Position numbers and translations under genes: made by a program | Shown: in pieces, positions 40,577-50,136 of the stretch | Layout: every line of letters starts with the position of its first letter | Numbering within the stretch: the first letter of the stretch is position 1 | Assembly (NCBI GenBank): GCA_900316005.1 | Contig: ONBH01000004.1 | Coordinates: 16,619-80,618, forward strand | Origin: an uncultured Bacteroidales bacterium | GTDB taxonomy: Bacteria; Bacteroidota; Bacteroidia; Bacteroidales; Paludibacteraceae | Length of the DNA stretch: 64,000 bases | Reading direction: 5' to 3' | Notes under the pieces: model-generated | Databases searched by the model: none | What the model saw: only the letters and a program-made list of their open reading frames with translations | What the model was told of the DNA's origin: nothing

Positions 40577-42868
40577 TTAGATCTTTTCTAATTTGGCGTA
40601 GGTAAGGAGCAGGGTTTTCTTGCCTTGCTTGTCGAAGAGGATATCGATTTTCTCGTTATCGTTCTCGTTGTATATGCGTTGTACGGTGCCATCTCCGAAG
40701 ACGCGGTGGCGAACCCGATTGCCGGCGGCAAAGGTGCTGTTGGTGGTAGCAGATGGTTTTGCTGCGGGTGTTATTGGACGGAACCTGTCAGTTGGAGTGG
40801 CAGTAGGTTGTGCCGTATAGGTCGGGCGGCTATAACCGGGCATCGGCGAGCCGTATCGGGTGGGCGATGGTTGAGGCGTAGCAGCTTCCTGCAGCTGGAG
40901 GCAGCTACGGTCAATATCATTCAGGAACCGCGAAGGCGAGGAGAAATTGATGGTACCATTCTTGAAACGTTGCCGAGCATACGTGAGGTTGCACACCTGC
41001 ATGGCGCGGGTGATGGCTACATAGAGCAGGCGTCGTTCTTCCTCTATCTCAGCGGATGACTTGCAGAACTGTGACGGAAAGAGATTTTCCTCAAGCCCTA
41101 CGATATAGACCACGGCGAACTCCAAACCCTTGGCGGCATGGACGGTAAGCAGCGTCACGCGCGGCGTTTGATCCTGTAAGTTCTCGTCCTGGTCGGTCAG
41201 GAGACTGATCTCGCCCAGGAAATCCTGAATCGGCGTGAAAGATATGCCCTCCTGCATGCGTCTGTCCACAAACTCATGAATACCGGATAGCAGTTCGTCC
41301 AGATTCTGCTTGCGGTCCAGCCCCTCGGCCGTAGTGTCGAGCGCGGCGGCGGTCATGATGCCCGATTCGCGCATAACGGTCTCGGCAAAGAAGTAGGCAT
41401 CGGTGGAATCGATAGCCTCCTGAAAACGGCGGATGGTGTCGGCAAAGTTCTGTATCTTGCGTTTGGCAGCGGGTGATACGGGCAGTTGGTAGCGGTCAGG
41501 GTTGGTCGCTACCTCAAACATGGACACCTTATTCTCTATTGCGCATAGCGATAGGCGTTTGACGGTCGTCTCACCGATACCGCGTGCGGGATAGTTGATG
41601 ACGCGTTGCAGGGCTTCGTTGTCGTAGGTATTGGCGGCGAGGCGGAAATAGGCAACGGCGTCTTTTATCTCCTTGCGCTGGTAGAACGATGTTCCGCCAT
41701 AGATGCGGTAGGGGATGTTGTGATGCCGAAGTTCATTTTCCAGGGCTCGCGACTGGGCGTTGGTGCGGTAGAGCACGGCGACATCATCGGCGGTGATCTT
41801 CTTTGAGCCGGTGAGCGGCAGACGCAGGTAGGTGCTGATGCCCTGCACAACGCCCTGTGCCTCCTCGCGGTCGGACAGATAGCCGGTCAGGCGGAGGCGT
41901 GCGCCCTCTTCGTTCTCGGAATAGGCTTCCTTGAATATCTGGTGCTCGTTATGCTTGATGAGGCTGTTTGCTGCCCGCACGATGGTTTGTGTGCTACGGT
42001 AGTTGCGCTCCAGTTTGAAGAGTTTGGCATTGGCATAGCCTTGCTGGAAGGACAGAATATTTTGGATATCCGCTCCGCGGAAGGAATAAATCGACTGCGC
42101 ATCATCTCCCACCACGCAAATATGGTTTTGCGGTTCGGCGAGTTGACGCACGATGAGGTACTGAACATGGTTGGTGTCTTGATACTCATCCACGAGGACG
42201 TAATGGAAGATCCCCTGGTAATACCTGAGAATTTCAGGATGCTGGCGGAAGAGCAGGCAGCAGTTGACCAGCAGGTCGTCAAAGTCCATCGCATTAGCAG
42301 CCTTGAGCCGCGCCTGGTAGTACTCGTAGAGCCGGCTCATCTCGTAGAGCCGGTCGTATCGGTCGTTTTTCTGAATCTGTGCATCCCGTGCGTACATCTC
42401 GGGCGAGATGAGACGGTTCTTTGCCGATGAGATGCGGCTGAGCACATCGGGTGCCTTGTACACCTTTTCGTCTAACTGCAGTTCGCGCACAATCTGCTTG
42501 ATGAGCGAACGTTGGTCGGGCGTGTCGTAGATGGAGAAATCACGCGTGAAGCCCAACTGCTCTGCTTCGTGTCGTAGGATACGGTAACAGATGGAATGGA
42601 AGGTACCCATCCACAGATAGCGTGCTTCGCCTGCAGGCACCAGTTTGGTAATGCGCTCCTGCATCTCGCGCGCAGCCTTATTGGTAAATGTTAAGGCCAA
42701 AATGTTCGAAGCCCGCACACCCGAGGCCAAAAGGTAGGCTATCTTGTATGTGAGTACACGTGTCTTACCGGATCCCGCGCTGGCGATAACCAGTTGGGGA
42801 CCCTCATTATATACCACTGCAGCTTGCTGCGAGGGGTTTAAATTCGATATTTTATCTAAAAATTCCAC
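40577..42868 (-). CDS. uvrD: UvrD/PcrA-type DNA helicase
   Basis: Superfamily 1A 3'-5' helicase for excision repair and replication. The 763-residue protein has LNPSQQAAV (Q motif), ASAGSGKTR (Walker A near residue 31), LVDEYQDTN near 223, GDDAQSIYSFRGA near 248-260, LERNYRS near 283, and TVHAAKGLEF near 558. The C-terminal tail RVRHRVFGDGTVQRI (about 720-735) is the Tudor-like element of PcrA/UvrD. The minus-strand promoter shares a palindrome with the divergent rsmF promoter. Confidence 0.93.
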   Translation of the reverse strand: MEFLDKISNLNPSQQAAVVYNEGPQLVIASAGSGKTRVLTYKIAYLLASGVRASNILALTFTNKAAREMQERITKLVPAGEARYLWMGTFHSICYRILRHEAEQLGFTRDFSIYDTPDQRSLIKQIVRELQLDEKVYKAPDVLSRISSAKNRLISPEMYARDAQIQKNDRYDRLYEMSRLYEYYQARLKAANAMDFDDLLVNCCLLFRQHPEILRYYQGIFHYVLVDEYQDTNHVQYLIVRQLAEPQNHICVVGDDAQSIYSFRGADIQNILSFQQGYANAKLFKLERNYRSTQTIVRAANSLIKHNEHQIFKEAYSENEEGARLRLTGYLSDREEAQGVVQGISTYLRLPLTGSKKITADDVAVLYRTNAQSRALENELRHHNIPYRIYGGTSFYQRKEIKDAVAYFRLAANTYDNEALQRVINYPARGIGETTVKRLSLCAIENKVSMFEVATNPDRYQLPVSPAAKRKIQNFADTIRRFQEAIDSTDAYFFAETVMRESGIMTAAALDTTAEGLDRKQNLDELLSGIHEFVDRRMQEGISFTPIQDFLGEISLLTDQDENLQDQTPRVTLLTVHAAKGLEFAVVYIVGLEENLFPSQFCKSSAEIEEERRLLYVAITRAMQVCNLTYARQRFKNGTINFSSPSRFLNDIDRSCLQLQEAATPQPSPTRYGSPMPGYSRPTYTAQPTATPTDRFRPITPAAKPSATTNSTFAAGNRVRHRVFGDGTVQRIYNENDNEKIDILFDKQGKKTLLLTYAKLEKI

Positions 42869-42878
42869 AATTTGGGTG

Positions 42879-42926
42879 CAAAATTACAAAAAAGTTTGCA
42901 TATGTGCAAATTTTTCCGTAAATTTG
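42879..42926. promoter_or_regulatory. Divergent promoters sharing one palindromic -33 element (uvrD/rsmF)
   Basis: The palindrome TTTGCATATGTGCAAA gives TTGC at 42896 for the plus promoter (TAAATTTG at 42919-42926) and TTGC at 42909 on the minus strand for the uvrD promoter (TAATTTTG, 42886-42879). Both spacings are exactly 23. Confidence 0.8.
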
Positions 42927-42937
42927 CACGCTGAATT

Positions 42938-44275
42938 ATGCTGCCTATCGATTTTTTAGATAGAACACGCCAGCAAATGGGTTCGGAAGCAGACCATTTG
43001 TTTCGGGCTTTGGAGGAAGAAGCGCCTACCAGCATCCGTCTGAATGACAAGGTGGATGTGCTTACTTTTTCTTGTGATACGGCTGAAGTTCCATGGCATA
43101 TCGATGGGTATTATTTGGATGAACGCCCACAGTTTACGTTGGATCCGCTGTTTCATGCCGGTTGTTATTATGTGCAGGAAGCCGCCTCGATGTTTGTGCA
43201 GCAGGCGCTGGACCAATATGTTGCCAAAAACAGCGTGGTATTAGACCTATGTGCGGCGCCCGGCGGCAAATCAACCCTGATAAGTCAGTTCTTGGGCGAC
43301 GAGGGGCTACTCCTAAGTAACGAGGTCAATCGTCAGCGGGTGTTTATTCTAAGCGAGAATATCCAGAAGTGGGGTAATGGAAATACAGTAGTGACCCACA
43401 ATCCGGCGGAGGACTTCGGCGAAAGGTGTCGCAACCTCTTTGACTGCGTGCTGGTGGATGCTCCATGTTCGGGCGAAGGCATGTTTCGCAAGGACCCGAC
43501 TGCCCGCGCGGAGTGGAGCGTGCAGAATGTGCGCATGTGTGCCGAGCGGCAACGTAAGATTCTGATGGATGTGTGGCCGGCTCTGAAACCCGGCGGAATT
43601 CTCATCTATTCGACCTGCACCTTCAATGAGGAGGAAAACGAGGATAATGTACAATGGATAGAAGACTGCCTTGGTGCGCAAGTGCTCCCCCTACAGTATC
43701 AGCCTTCGTGGGGGATCACCGAGGGATATCCCGGTTATCATTTCTATCCGCATAAAACCAAGAGTGAGGGCTTGTACCTCTGCGTGTTACGCAAGATGGA
43801 AGAGCCGTTCGCGCCCTACCGTATCCGTGAAGGTAAGAAGGGCGACCCGAATGTCAACTACGAGAATGAGATGCGCCGTTGGCTTTTGAAACCGGAGCAA
43901 TGGGTCATCCGTCAGAACGATCGTTTCATGACGGCATATCCTAAGAAATATAAGGAGTTAATCGAATATCTCTCTACCCAACTTATCTGTATCTCCACCG
44001 GCTTTGGTATTGGCGAAGAGCGTGGTCGAACGGTGGCTCCGCAGCATGCATTAAGTATGGCCAAGGCCCTTAATAAGAAAGCCTTCCCTAATGTGGAACT
44101 GGATCTGGAGAAGGCCTTGAGTTACTTGAGAATGGAGGCCATTTCGTTGCCCCAGAGTCTGCCTTTGGGTGTGTTGCTACTCACGTATCAGGGTGTAGCC
44201 ATCGGTTTTGCCAAGAATGTCGGCAATCGCCTCAATAACCTTTATCCCAAGGAGTGGCGCATCCGCCGGCTGTGA
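42938..44275 (+). CDS. rsmF: rRNA cytosine-C5 methyltransferase, RsmB/RsmF family
   Basis: Methylates a cytosine in RNA using SAM. The 445-residue protein has the SAM motif VLDLCAAPGGKST near residue 102, Cys177 in DAPCSGEGMFRKD and the nucleophile Cys227 in YSTCTF, followed by a C-terminal RsmF-type region (about 290-445). The ATG is only 12 bases after the -7 box. The exact rRNA site is inferred from the RsmF-like C-terminus. It overlaps the convergent helicase gene by 34 bases. Confidence 0.87.
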   Translation: MLPIDFLDRTRQQMGSEADHLFRALEEEAPTSIRLNDKVDVLTFSCDTAEVPWHIDGYYLDERPQFTLDPLFHAGCYYVQEAASMFVQQALDQYVAKNSVVLDLCAAPGGKSTLISQFLGDEGLLLSNEVNRQRVFILSENIQKWGNGNTVVTHNPAEDFGERCRNLFDCVLVDAPCSGEGMFRKDPTARAEWSVQNVRMCAERQRKILMDVWPALKPGGILIYSTCTFNEEENEDNVQWIEDCLGAQVLPLQYQPSWGITEGYPGYHFYPHKTKSEGLYLCVLRKMEEPFAPYRIREGKKGDPNVNYENEMRRWLLKPEQWVIRQNDRFMTAYPKKYKELIEYLSTQLICISTGFGIGEERGRTVAPQHALSMAKALNKKAFPNVELDLEKALSYLRMEAISLPQSLPLGVLLLTYQGVAIGFAKNVGNRLNNLYPKEWRIRRL

Positions 44276-45576
44276 TTTTCTGTTGAGGCCGGGTTGTCTT
44301 TCGAAGCTGGCTGTTCTGTTGAAATGGAGTTGTTTTTCGAAGTTGGCTTGTTTTTTGAACGAGGCTTATTTTTTGTTCTGGGCTTGTTTTTTGAGTGAGG
44401 CTTGTCTTTTGAGGCGGGTTTGGCGCATTCGTTGACGATAGGAGCTTCGCCCAATTCGGCGGGAACGGGAATACGTTCGATACGTTTATGCAGGAAGTTC
44501 TCGATTTTGGCAAAGTAGCGTCTATCATCCGGGCCGATGAATGTGACGGCTGCACCTTTATTCTCGGCACGCGCGGTACGCCCGATACGGTGGACATAGT
44601 CCTCGGCATCGCGTGGCACATCGTAGTTGATGACCAGCGGTATATCGTCCACATCAATGCCTCGCGCGACGATATCGGTGGCAACGAGGACGTCAATCTT
44701 GGCATTGCGGAAATCCAGCATCACCTCATCGCGTTCTTTTTGCTCAAGATCCGAGTGCATGGCGCGTGCGTTGAGACCCTTTTGCCGCAAGGCGAGTGTG
44801 AGATCTTTGACGCGCTGTTTCTTGCCGACAAAGACGATGACTTTCTTCATGCCATCGTGGATAAGCCGCTGCACCATGCCGGTTTTCTGGTTGTCGTAGA
44901 GGTCCACCGCCATCTGATGAATCGTTTCGGGCGGGCGCGAGATAGCAATCTGCACTTCCACGGGGTCGTGCATGATGGCTTTCGCCATTTTGCGGATATC
45001 GGCTGGCATGGTGGCTGAGAACATGATTTTCTGGCAGTCCTGCGGCAGGCGCTTGTAGATAGTCATGATGTCGTCGTAGAAACCCATGTCTAGCATCCTA
45101 TCGGCTTCATCCAATATGAAGTATTTGACGCCTGAGAAGTCGATATCGTATATATTCATGTGTGAGAGCAGTCGTCCCGGCGTGGCGATGACGACGTCCG
45201 CACCTGTTTGCAGACCCTTAATCTGTGTGCCCCAAGCTCCGCCGTCGCGTCCGCCATAGACGGCAACGGATGAGAAGGGTACGAAATAGCCGAAGCCCTG
45301 CATCTGTTGGTCAATCTGCTGTGCCAGTTCGCGCGTAGGCGCCATGATGATGGCGTTGAGTTTGTCGGGATCATGACCATCGAACTCGAGGTTGGTGAGC
45401 AGGGGCAGGATATAAGCGGCGGTTTTGCCGGTACCGGTCTGGGCGCACGATATCACATCGCGTCCCTCGAGTATGACTGGGATGGTTTTTTCTTGAACCG
45501 GCGTACACTCGTCAAAATGCATATCCCATAGGGCATCTAATACGCCGTCTGAAAGGGGTAATTCGTCGAAATACAT
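44242..45576 (-). CDS. DEAD-box RNA helicase (RhlE-like) with repetitive basic tail
   Basis: ATP-dependent RNA helicase. The 444-residue protein has the Q motif, AQTGTGKTAAY near residue 46, PTRELAQQ near 82, DEADRMLDMG near 155, SATMP near 188 and HRIGRTAR near 328. After about residue 385 comes a low-complexity tail with repeated SKNKP/TKNKP units, encoded by 18-base repeats. The tail end (SRRMRHSLG) overlaps the convergent rsmF gene and may be a recent extension. RhlE versus other RNA helicases is judged by the compact core. Confidence 0.9.
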   Translation of the reverse strand: MYFDELPLSDGVLDALWDMHFDECTPVQEKTIPVILEGRDVISCAQTGTGKTAAYILPLLTNLEFDGHDPDKLNAIIMAPTRELAQQIDQQMQGFGYFVPFSSVAVYGGRDGGAWGTQIKGLQTGADVVIATPGRLLSHMNIYDIDFSGVKYFILDEADRMLDMGFYDDIMTIYKRLPQDCQKIMFSATMPADIRKMAKAIMHDPVEVQIAISRPPETIHQMAVDLYDNQKTGMVQRLIHDGMKKVIVFVGKKQRVKDLTLALRQKGLNARAMHSDLEQKERDEVMLDFRNAKIDVLVATDIVARGIDVDDIPLVINYDVPRDAEDYVHRIGRTARAENKGAAVTFIGPDDRRYFAKIENFLHKRIERIPVPAELGEAPIVNECAKPASKDKPHSKNKPRTKNKPRSKNKPTSKNNSISTEQPASKDNPASTENHSRRMRHSLG

Positions 45577-45582
45577 TATTAT

Positions 45583-45601
45583 GGTTAATGGTTAATGGTT
45601 T
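45583..45601 (+). repeat. Heptamer repeat at the SDR stop
   Basis: GGTTAAT, GGTTAAT, GGTTT; contains the stop codon of the 45592 gene and lies just upstream of the helicase start. Confidence 0.72.
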
Positions 45602-47118
45602 TTCTCCCATCCCTCAAAGACTTCCGGACCGTAAACGTTGTCTTCATCGGCATCGTGTAATGGAGCCCAGAGTTGTGCGAAGAATGGGTTGCGTTTGGCT
45701 TCTTTGTCCCACTGCCAGGGACGGCTGTAACTAACGTTGGGGTAAGGCCAGGGGAAACACTCGGGGCACCAATGGCCACCCAGTAGCACCAGACGCGGCG
45801 AGGCCATAAACTTGTGCCCCTCGGCGCATTGCCACTCTAATTTCGTATCCCAATCCCCTTTCATCATGGCGTTGCTGAGGCATTTGCCGCCTCGGAATTG
45901 TGCCGCATGCTGCATATCCTTGATGGTAAACTCCGACATCGGCTTCTGTTCATCATAGCCGTGGTTGAGTCGGATGGCCTCATTGGAGTTGTGGCTAAGG
46001 TCCATCTTCTTCCAGGGCAGGATGGCACGGTATTTTTCCAACGAACCATAGTAGGCGTGGATGCGGTCTGTTTTGTGGTGCAGGATCCACCATTGTGTCC
46101 CGTGTTCGCGTGACATAGCCATAAACCACATGGCGAGTTTGATGATATGCGGGAAGAAACGGGCGATACGGGTCTTGGCGGCAAACTTGATACCGGCCGG
46201 CAGGGACGGACTCTGCGCCATGCGGCGGAAATATTCCTCCACGGGTACATTATCGCGGAAGTGGAGCATGTCTTCCAAATCATCGCCATCAAGGTACCAC
46301 ATACCGTGGAAATTACGGGTGGTGAACCACTTGGAATTAAATATTTTTTCCGGCTTAGGGCATCCGATGGCATTCAGTAGGAGGCACTCAAACTCGTAAT
46401 TGGAGAGTCGGTATTGAGGTCCGGAACCGATGTTGTAGTAGCGTTTCCAGAATCGTTCGGGCACTTCGTCGCGGCAAACGCGCTCCAGAAGTCGTCCGCT
46501 GTCCTCAACGGTAGCCCACTCCAATACGCCGCGGATGGGTACGTGGAACATGATGGGGTCGTAGTTCTTGAGAATAGCAGGGTAGAGTATGCCTGACTGG
46601 CGCAGGCTGACCCATTTCTTGATACCGCTGTCTGTTAGGATGCGTTCCGCCCAGGCCTTGGTGATGCCATAGTGGTCGTATGCCGACACGCAGATCGGGT
46701 CTCCGGTGCGTCCCCAATGAAGCGGTTCGCGGCGGTCGCCCATCTGGGCAACGGAACCGATATAGACAACGGCGGGCTGGTTGTTACCCTGTGCAAGGAC
46801 GGCGTCACGCACATTTTCGGCGGCTTTGATATTCGTTTTACGCGTAGCGGTCGGACGGTAGTCGGCCTGTGGCGAAACCATGCCGCCTACATGCAGCACG
46901 TAGTCTGAACCCGTGACGCCCCGGAGCACATCTTCGTAGCGCGTCAGGTCACCCCAAACCACCTCGATACGGTCGAGGTGGGGGGCCAACAATTTCTTAT
47001 TCTTCTCGCTCGGGCGCGCCAGCACGCGCACCTTGTATTGCTCGGGGTAACGCAACAGTTCCTGCATGCCTGCGAATCCCATGGTTCCGGTTCCACCGGT
47101 TAGAAAAATCGTTTTCAT
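45592..47118 (-). CDS. Extended SDR (NAD-dependent epimerase/dehydratase) with zinc-binding C-terminal extension
   Basis: A 508-residue protein. Residues 1-about 310 are an extended short-chain dehydrogenase: TGGTGTMG nucleotide loop at 8-15 and the YxxxK pair Tyr150/Lys154. Residues about 320-508 are unlike usual epimerases and carry a Cys431-x3-His435...Cys451-x2-Cys454 pattern (CAEGHKF...HWCPEC), a treble-clef-like zinc site. The substrate is unknown. The gene ends in a heptamer repeat (last codons GAAAAAAACCAT before TAA). Confidence 0.82.
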   Translation of the reverse strand: MKTIFLTGGTGTMGFAGMQELLRYPEQYKVRVLARPSEKNKKLLAPHLDRIEVVWGDLTRYEDVLRGVTGSDYVLHVGGMVSPQADYRPTATRKTNIKAAENVRDAVLAQGNNQPAVVYIGSVAQMGDRREPLHWGRTGDPICVSAYDHYGITKAWAERILTDSGIKKWVSLRQSGILYPAILKNYDPIMFHVPIRGVLEWATVEDSGRLLERVCRDEVPERFWKRYYNIGSGPQYRLSNYEFECLLLNAIGCPKPEKIFNSKWFTTRNFHGMWYLDGDDLEDMLHFRDNVPVEEYFRRMAQSPSLPAGIKFAAKTRIARFFPHIIKLAMWFMAMSREHGTQWWILHHKTDRIHAYYGSLEKYRAILPWKKMDLSHNSNEAIRLNHGYDEQKPMSEFTIKDMQHAAQFRGGKCLSNAMMKGDWDTKLEWQCAEGHKFMASPRLVLLGGHWCPECFPWPYPNVSYSRPWQWDKEAKRNPFFAQLWAPLHDADEDNVYGPEVFEGWEKNH

Positions 47119-47119
47119 G

Positions 47120-47140
47120 TTAGTCGTTAGTCGTTGGTGT
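47120..47140 (+). repeat. Heptamer repeat at the antiporter stop
   Basis: TTAGTCG, TTAGTCG, TTGGTGT; contains the stop codon of the antiporter gene and abuts the SDR start. Confidence 0.7.
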
Positions 47141-48740
47141 CTTCACCTTTCATTTTACGCCAAGTATTTTTGACAAAATCAATTGTGTTGTTCATGAATT
47201 GGAGTTCGATGATGTCGTTTTCCTCCTCGTCAGCTTTTTCCAGTGCCTTCTTAGCCTCTGTGGCATCGTGGTCGGAGATGATGAGTAGTTGGTCTTTAAG
47301 CCTTAGTTCGGTTGTACCTGTCGGGATGAAGAAATTCTCGCCGCGTCGTACCATGATGACGAGTGTTCCTTTGGGGATTGCGAGGTCTTTTAGGCAGTTG
47401 CCGCGTTTCATCAGGGTTTCGTCCACTTCGCGTTCGCGTGCAAGGGATTCAATCTCTTCGGGCAAATCGATATCAAAATAATAGAGTCGGTGCTCCTGCT
47501 CGGCAGGCATGACCAAATGTAGCCGTTTGGCAACTTTGTTGAGTGTAGTTCCCTGTACCAATAGGCTGAACAGAGTGCATGCGAAGACCACATTGAAGAG
47601 CATATTGGCGTTTGGCACATTTTCTGCTACGCACAAGATGGCAAAGATAATAGGCACAGCCCCCTTCAAACCAACCCAGCTGAGCATGATACGGTCTTGG
47701 ATCTTGTATTTCTTGAAGGGCCACATGCACAGGAATACACTTAGCGGCCGCGAGACAAAAATCATCACAAAGGAGATGATGAGACAGGTGATGGCTACCT
47801 GCCAGCTCATCAGCTCCAGCGGCCGTACCATCAGACCTAACATCAGGAACATCACCAGTTGCGCCAACCATGTCAGGCCATCGAAGAAGGATTTGGTCTG
47901 CCGTTTGCGGGCGAACTTGGTATTGCCGATGAGCAGGCCGCCGATGTAAACCGCCAGATACGGATTACCCTTAAGGTAATAGGTCACGGCGAAAATAAAC
48001 ACGCAGGCCGATAGAACCATGATGGGATAGAGACTCTGATTGGATAGGTGTACGCGCTTGAGGAGTTGCACGATCATTTTACCAAATGCAAAACCCATCA
48101 CACCGCCCATCACGAGCTGTATCAGTACATTCTGAATAATTTCCAGCACGGTGTAGTTTTCCGGACCTTCGGTGACAATGCCGATGAGTGTGATGGTCAG
48201 GATATACGCCATCGGGTCGTTGGCACCGCTCTCGAGCTCAAGCAGGGGTTTCAGACCGTGTTTGAGTTGTACACCGTTGGTGCGCAGGATGGAGAAGACA
48301 CTGGCGGAATCAGTACTGCTCATCGTAGCGGCTATCAGTAGTGACATAGCGAGCGAGCCTTTCCATAAGGGGTGCATCCAGTCGAAGACGACATCGATGA
48401 TGAGACCCGTGATAAGCATGGTGAATAGTACGCCCAAGGTGGCGAGTGTTACGCCCGGTGCCAAGACGCGACGAATCTCGGTAATTTTGGTGTCCATACC
48501 GCCGGAGAAAAGAATGATGGAGAGCGCGACGGTTCCGAGTGCCTGGGCGGTACCGACATTGACCATATAGCCGATGCCGTCTGTGCCAATCCACTTGCCG
48601 ATACCATCCGGCCCGAACAACATACCTACCGATAGGAACAACAGTAGGGCAGGAACGCCCAGCCGATAACCAATCTTGTCCGTCAGAATACTGATGAAGA
48701 AGAGCAGTGAGAGAACCAGTAATACAAATTCAACCTGCAT
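47127..48740 (-). CDS. Cation/proton antiporter, NhaP2/CvrA type
   Basis: A 537-residue CPA1 membrane protein with about twelve membrane segments; FLSVGMLFGPDG near residue 35, SSTDSASVFSILR near 141-153 and ELESGANDPMAYILT near 165-180 are the ion-path motifs. A cytosolic RCK-C/TrkA-C-like domain (about 400-500; TLVIMVRRGENFFIPTG) regulates NhaP2-type K+/H+ antiporters. K+/H+ exchange is inferred from this architecture. Confidence 0.88.
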   Translation of the reverse strand: MQVEFVLLVLSLLFFISILTDKIGYRLGVPALLLFLSVGMLFGPDGIGKWIGTDGIGYMVNVGTAQALGTVALSIILFSGGMDTKITEIRRVLAPGVTLATLGVLFTMLITGLIIDVVFDWMHPLWKGSLAMSLLIAATMSSTDSASVFSILRTNGVQLKHGLKPLLELESGANDPMAYILTITLIGIVTEGPENYTVLEIIQNVLIQLVMGGVMGFAFGKMIVQLLKRVHLSNQSLYPIMVLSACVFIFAVTYYLKGNPYLAVYIGGLLIGNTKFARKRQTKSFFDGLTWLAQLVMFLMLGLMVRPLELMSWQVAITCLIISFVMIFVSRPLSVFLCMWPFKKYKIQDRIMLSWVGLKGAVPIIFAILCVAENVPNANMLFNVVFACTLFSLLVQGTTLNKVAKRLHLVMPAEQEHRLYYFDIDLPEEIESLAREREVDETLMKRGNCLKDLAIPKGTLVIMVRRGENFFIPTGTTELRLKDQLLIISDHDATEAKKALEKADEEENDIIELQFMNNTIDFVKNTWRKMKGEDTND

Positions 48741-48763
48741 AGTTTTTTACTTTGGCATTGGCA

Positions 48764-49198
48764 TTATTTTTTGCGTCCCAGGAGGAATTCCTCGATGATT
48801 TGCACAATATTCTCCTTCGGGTAAAGCCCCTTAAGAAGCATCGGGTCTCCGGCCTTGGGGATGTATAGCACCTGCGGGATACTGCTGATCTGGAAGAAAT
48901 AGGCTAATTCACGTTCGCGCTCGGTATCCACCTTATAAAATACCACTTCGCCGCAATAAGTCTGGCTTAACTCCTCCATGATGGGCGCCAGACGTTTGCA
49001 GGGGCCACACCAGGTTGTGTAGAAATCAATGACGCAGGGTTTGTCACCCTTGTACTGCCAACCGGTGGCAGGTGTGTAGGTCGTGAAATCCATCACGCGC
49101 TCCTTGAACTGCTCGGTGGTCAGATATATCACATCTTCTGCCATGGCGTTCAGACCGAGGCAGAGGCAGACAATACTCAAAAGGATTGTTTTCTTCAT
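48764..49198 (-). CDS. Exported thioredoxin-like protein
   Basis: A 144-residue protein: signal peptide (MKKTILLSIVCLCLGLNAMA), then a thioredoxin domain with FYTTWCGPCKRLAP (CGPC active site near residues 64-67) and the cis-Pro region SIPQVLYIP near 107. It would act on periplasmic disulfides. Promoter: TAATTTTG (minus strand, 49224-49217) with TTGT at 49247. Confidence 0.88.
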   Translation of the reverse strand: MKKTILLSIVCLCLGLNAMAEDVIYLTTEQFKERVMDFTTYTPATGWQYKGDKPCVIDFYTTWCGPCKRLAPIMEELSQTYCGEVVFYKVDTERERELAYFFQISSIPQVLYIPKAGDPMLLKGLYPKENIVQIIEEFLLGRKK

Positions 49199-49293
49199 AA
49201 TTTACAATTTAGCCTGCAAAATTACGATTTTTTTTTGACATACACAAGAAAAAAAGCAAAATTCAAGCTTTTGTCCTAATTTTTCACTTTTTT

Positions 49294-49324
49294 TTGCATA
49301 TATGCGAAAAAAGTAGTACCTTTG
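49294..49324 (+). promoter_or_regulatory. Palindromic -33 promoter before the sirtuin gene
   Basis: TTGC at 49294 in TTTGCATATATGCGAA; TACCTTTG at 49317-49324, spacing 23. Confidence 0.78.
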
Positions 49325-49356
49325 CAGGCAAAATAAGTTTCTAAACACTACGAATT

Positions 49357-50124
49357 ATGGCAACGATGATGGAAAAAGCAGCCGCGATACTGGCGGCAAA
49401 AGGCAAGGACACCCGTATCGTGGTTTTCACGGGCGCGGGTGTGAGTGCCGAAAGCGGTCTTGGTACCTTCCGCGACGCGGATGGTCTGTGGGAGAAATAC
49501 CGTGTGGAGGATATTTGCACGCATGAGGCATGGCTGCGCAATCCGGAGTTGTGCGTTGAGTTTTACAATGCCCGCCGTCGCGATGCGCTGAAGGCGCAAC
49601 CCAATGCAGCACATATCGCTATTGCGAAGTTGGAGAAGATGTATCCGTTGACGCAGGTCATCACGCAGAATATCGACGATTTGCATGAGCGTGCCGGCAG
49701 CAAGCATATCACCCATCTGCATGGTGAGATACGCAAGTTGCGTTCCGAGATTAACGAGACGGATACGGTCGATCTGGAGGGTTGGGAACAGCACTACGGT
49801 GATCGTCACCCCGATGGCAGTCTGCTCCGCCCCTATATCGTGTTCTTTGGCGAGGGTGTACCGTATTTTACACAGGCATGCGACATCTCGTCTGAAGCCG
49901 ACATCATGTTAGTGGTTGGCACGAGCCTGAATGTGTATCCCGCTGCCAGCCTGCTGCAGTACGTGAAAGACGGAACACCCATTATCTTCGTTGACCCCGG
50001 TATGCCGGAGTTCGGGCGATACAAGAACAAGGTCGAGCATGTGCAAAAGAAGGCTACGGAAGGCGTGCCGTTCGCTATTGATACCATCACAAAGATGGCC
50101 AATGCCGCTCCGCTTCAAGCATAG
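49357..50124 (+). CDS. cobB: NAD-dependent protein deacylase, SIR2 family
   Basis: Removes acyl groups from lysines using NAD+. The 255-residue protein has GAGVSAESGLGTFRD near residue 27-41, TQNIDDLHERAG near 110 and the catalytic His in HLHGE near 129. The zinc Cys motifs of many sirtuins are absent; the region after HGE reads KLRSEINETDTVDLEGWEQ. Zinc-less bacterial sirtuins are known, so function is still likely. Desuccinylase versus deacetylase activity cannot be judged. Confidence 0.87.
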   Translation: MATMMEKAAAILAAKGKDTRIVVFTGAGVSAESGLGTFRDADGLWEKYRVEDICTHEAWLRNPELCVEFYNARRRDALKAQPNAAHIAIAKLEKMYPLTQVITQNIDDLHERAGSKHITHLHGEIRKLRSEINETDTVDLEGWEQHYGDRHPDGSLLRPYIVFFGEGVPYFTQACDISSEADIMLVVGTSLNVYPAASLLQYVKDGTPIIFVDPGMPEFGRYKNKVEHVQKKATEGVPFAIDTITKMANAAPLQA

Positions 50125-50136
50125 GCGGTAGGTGTC

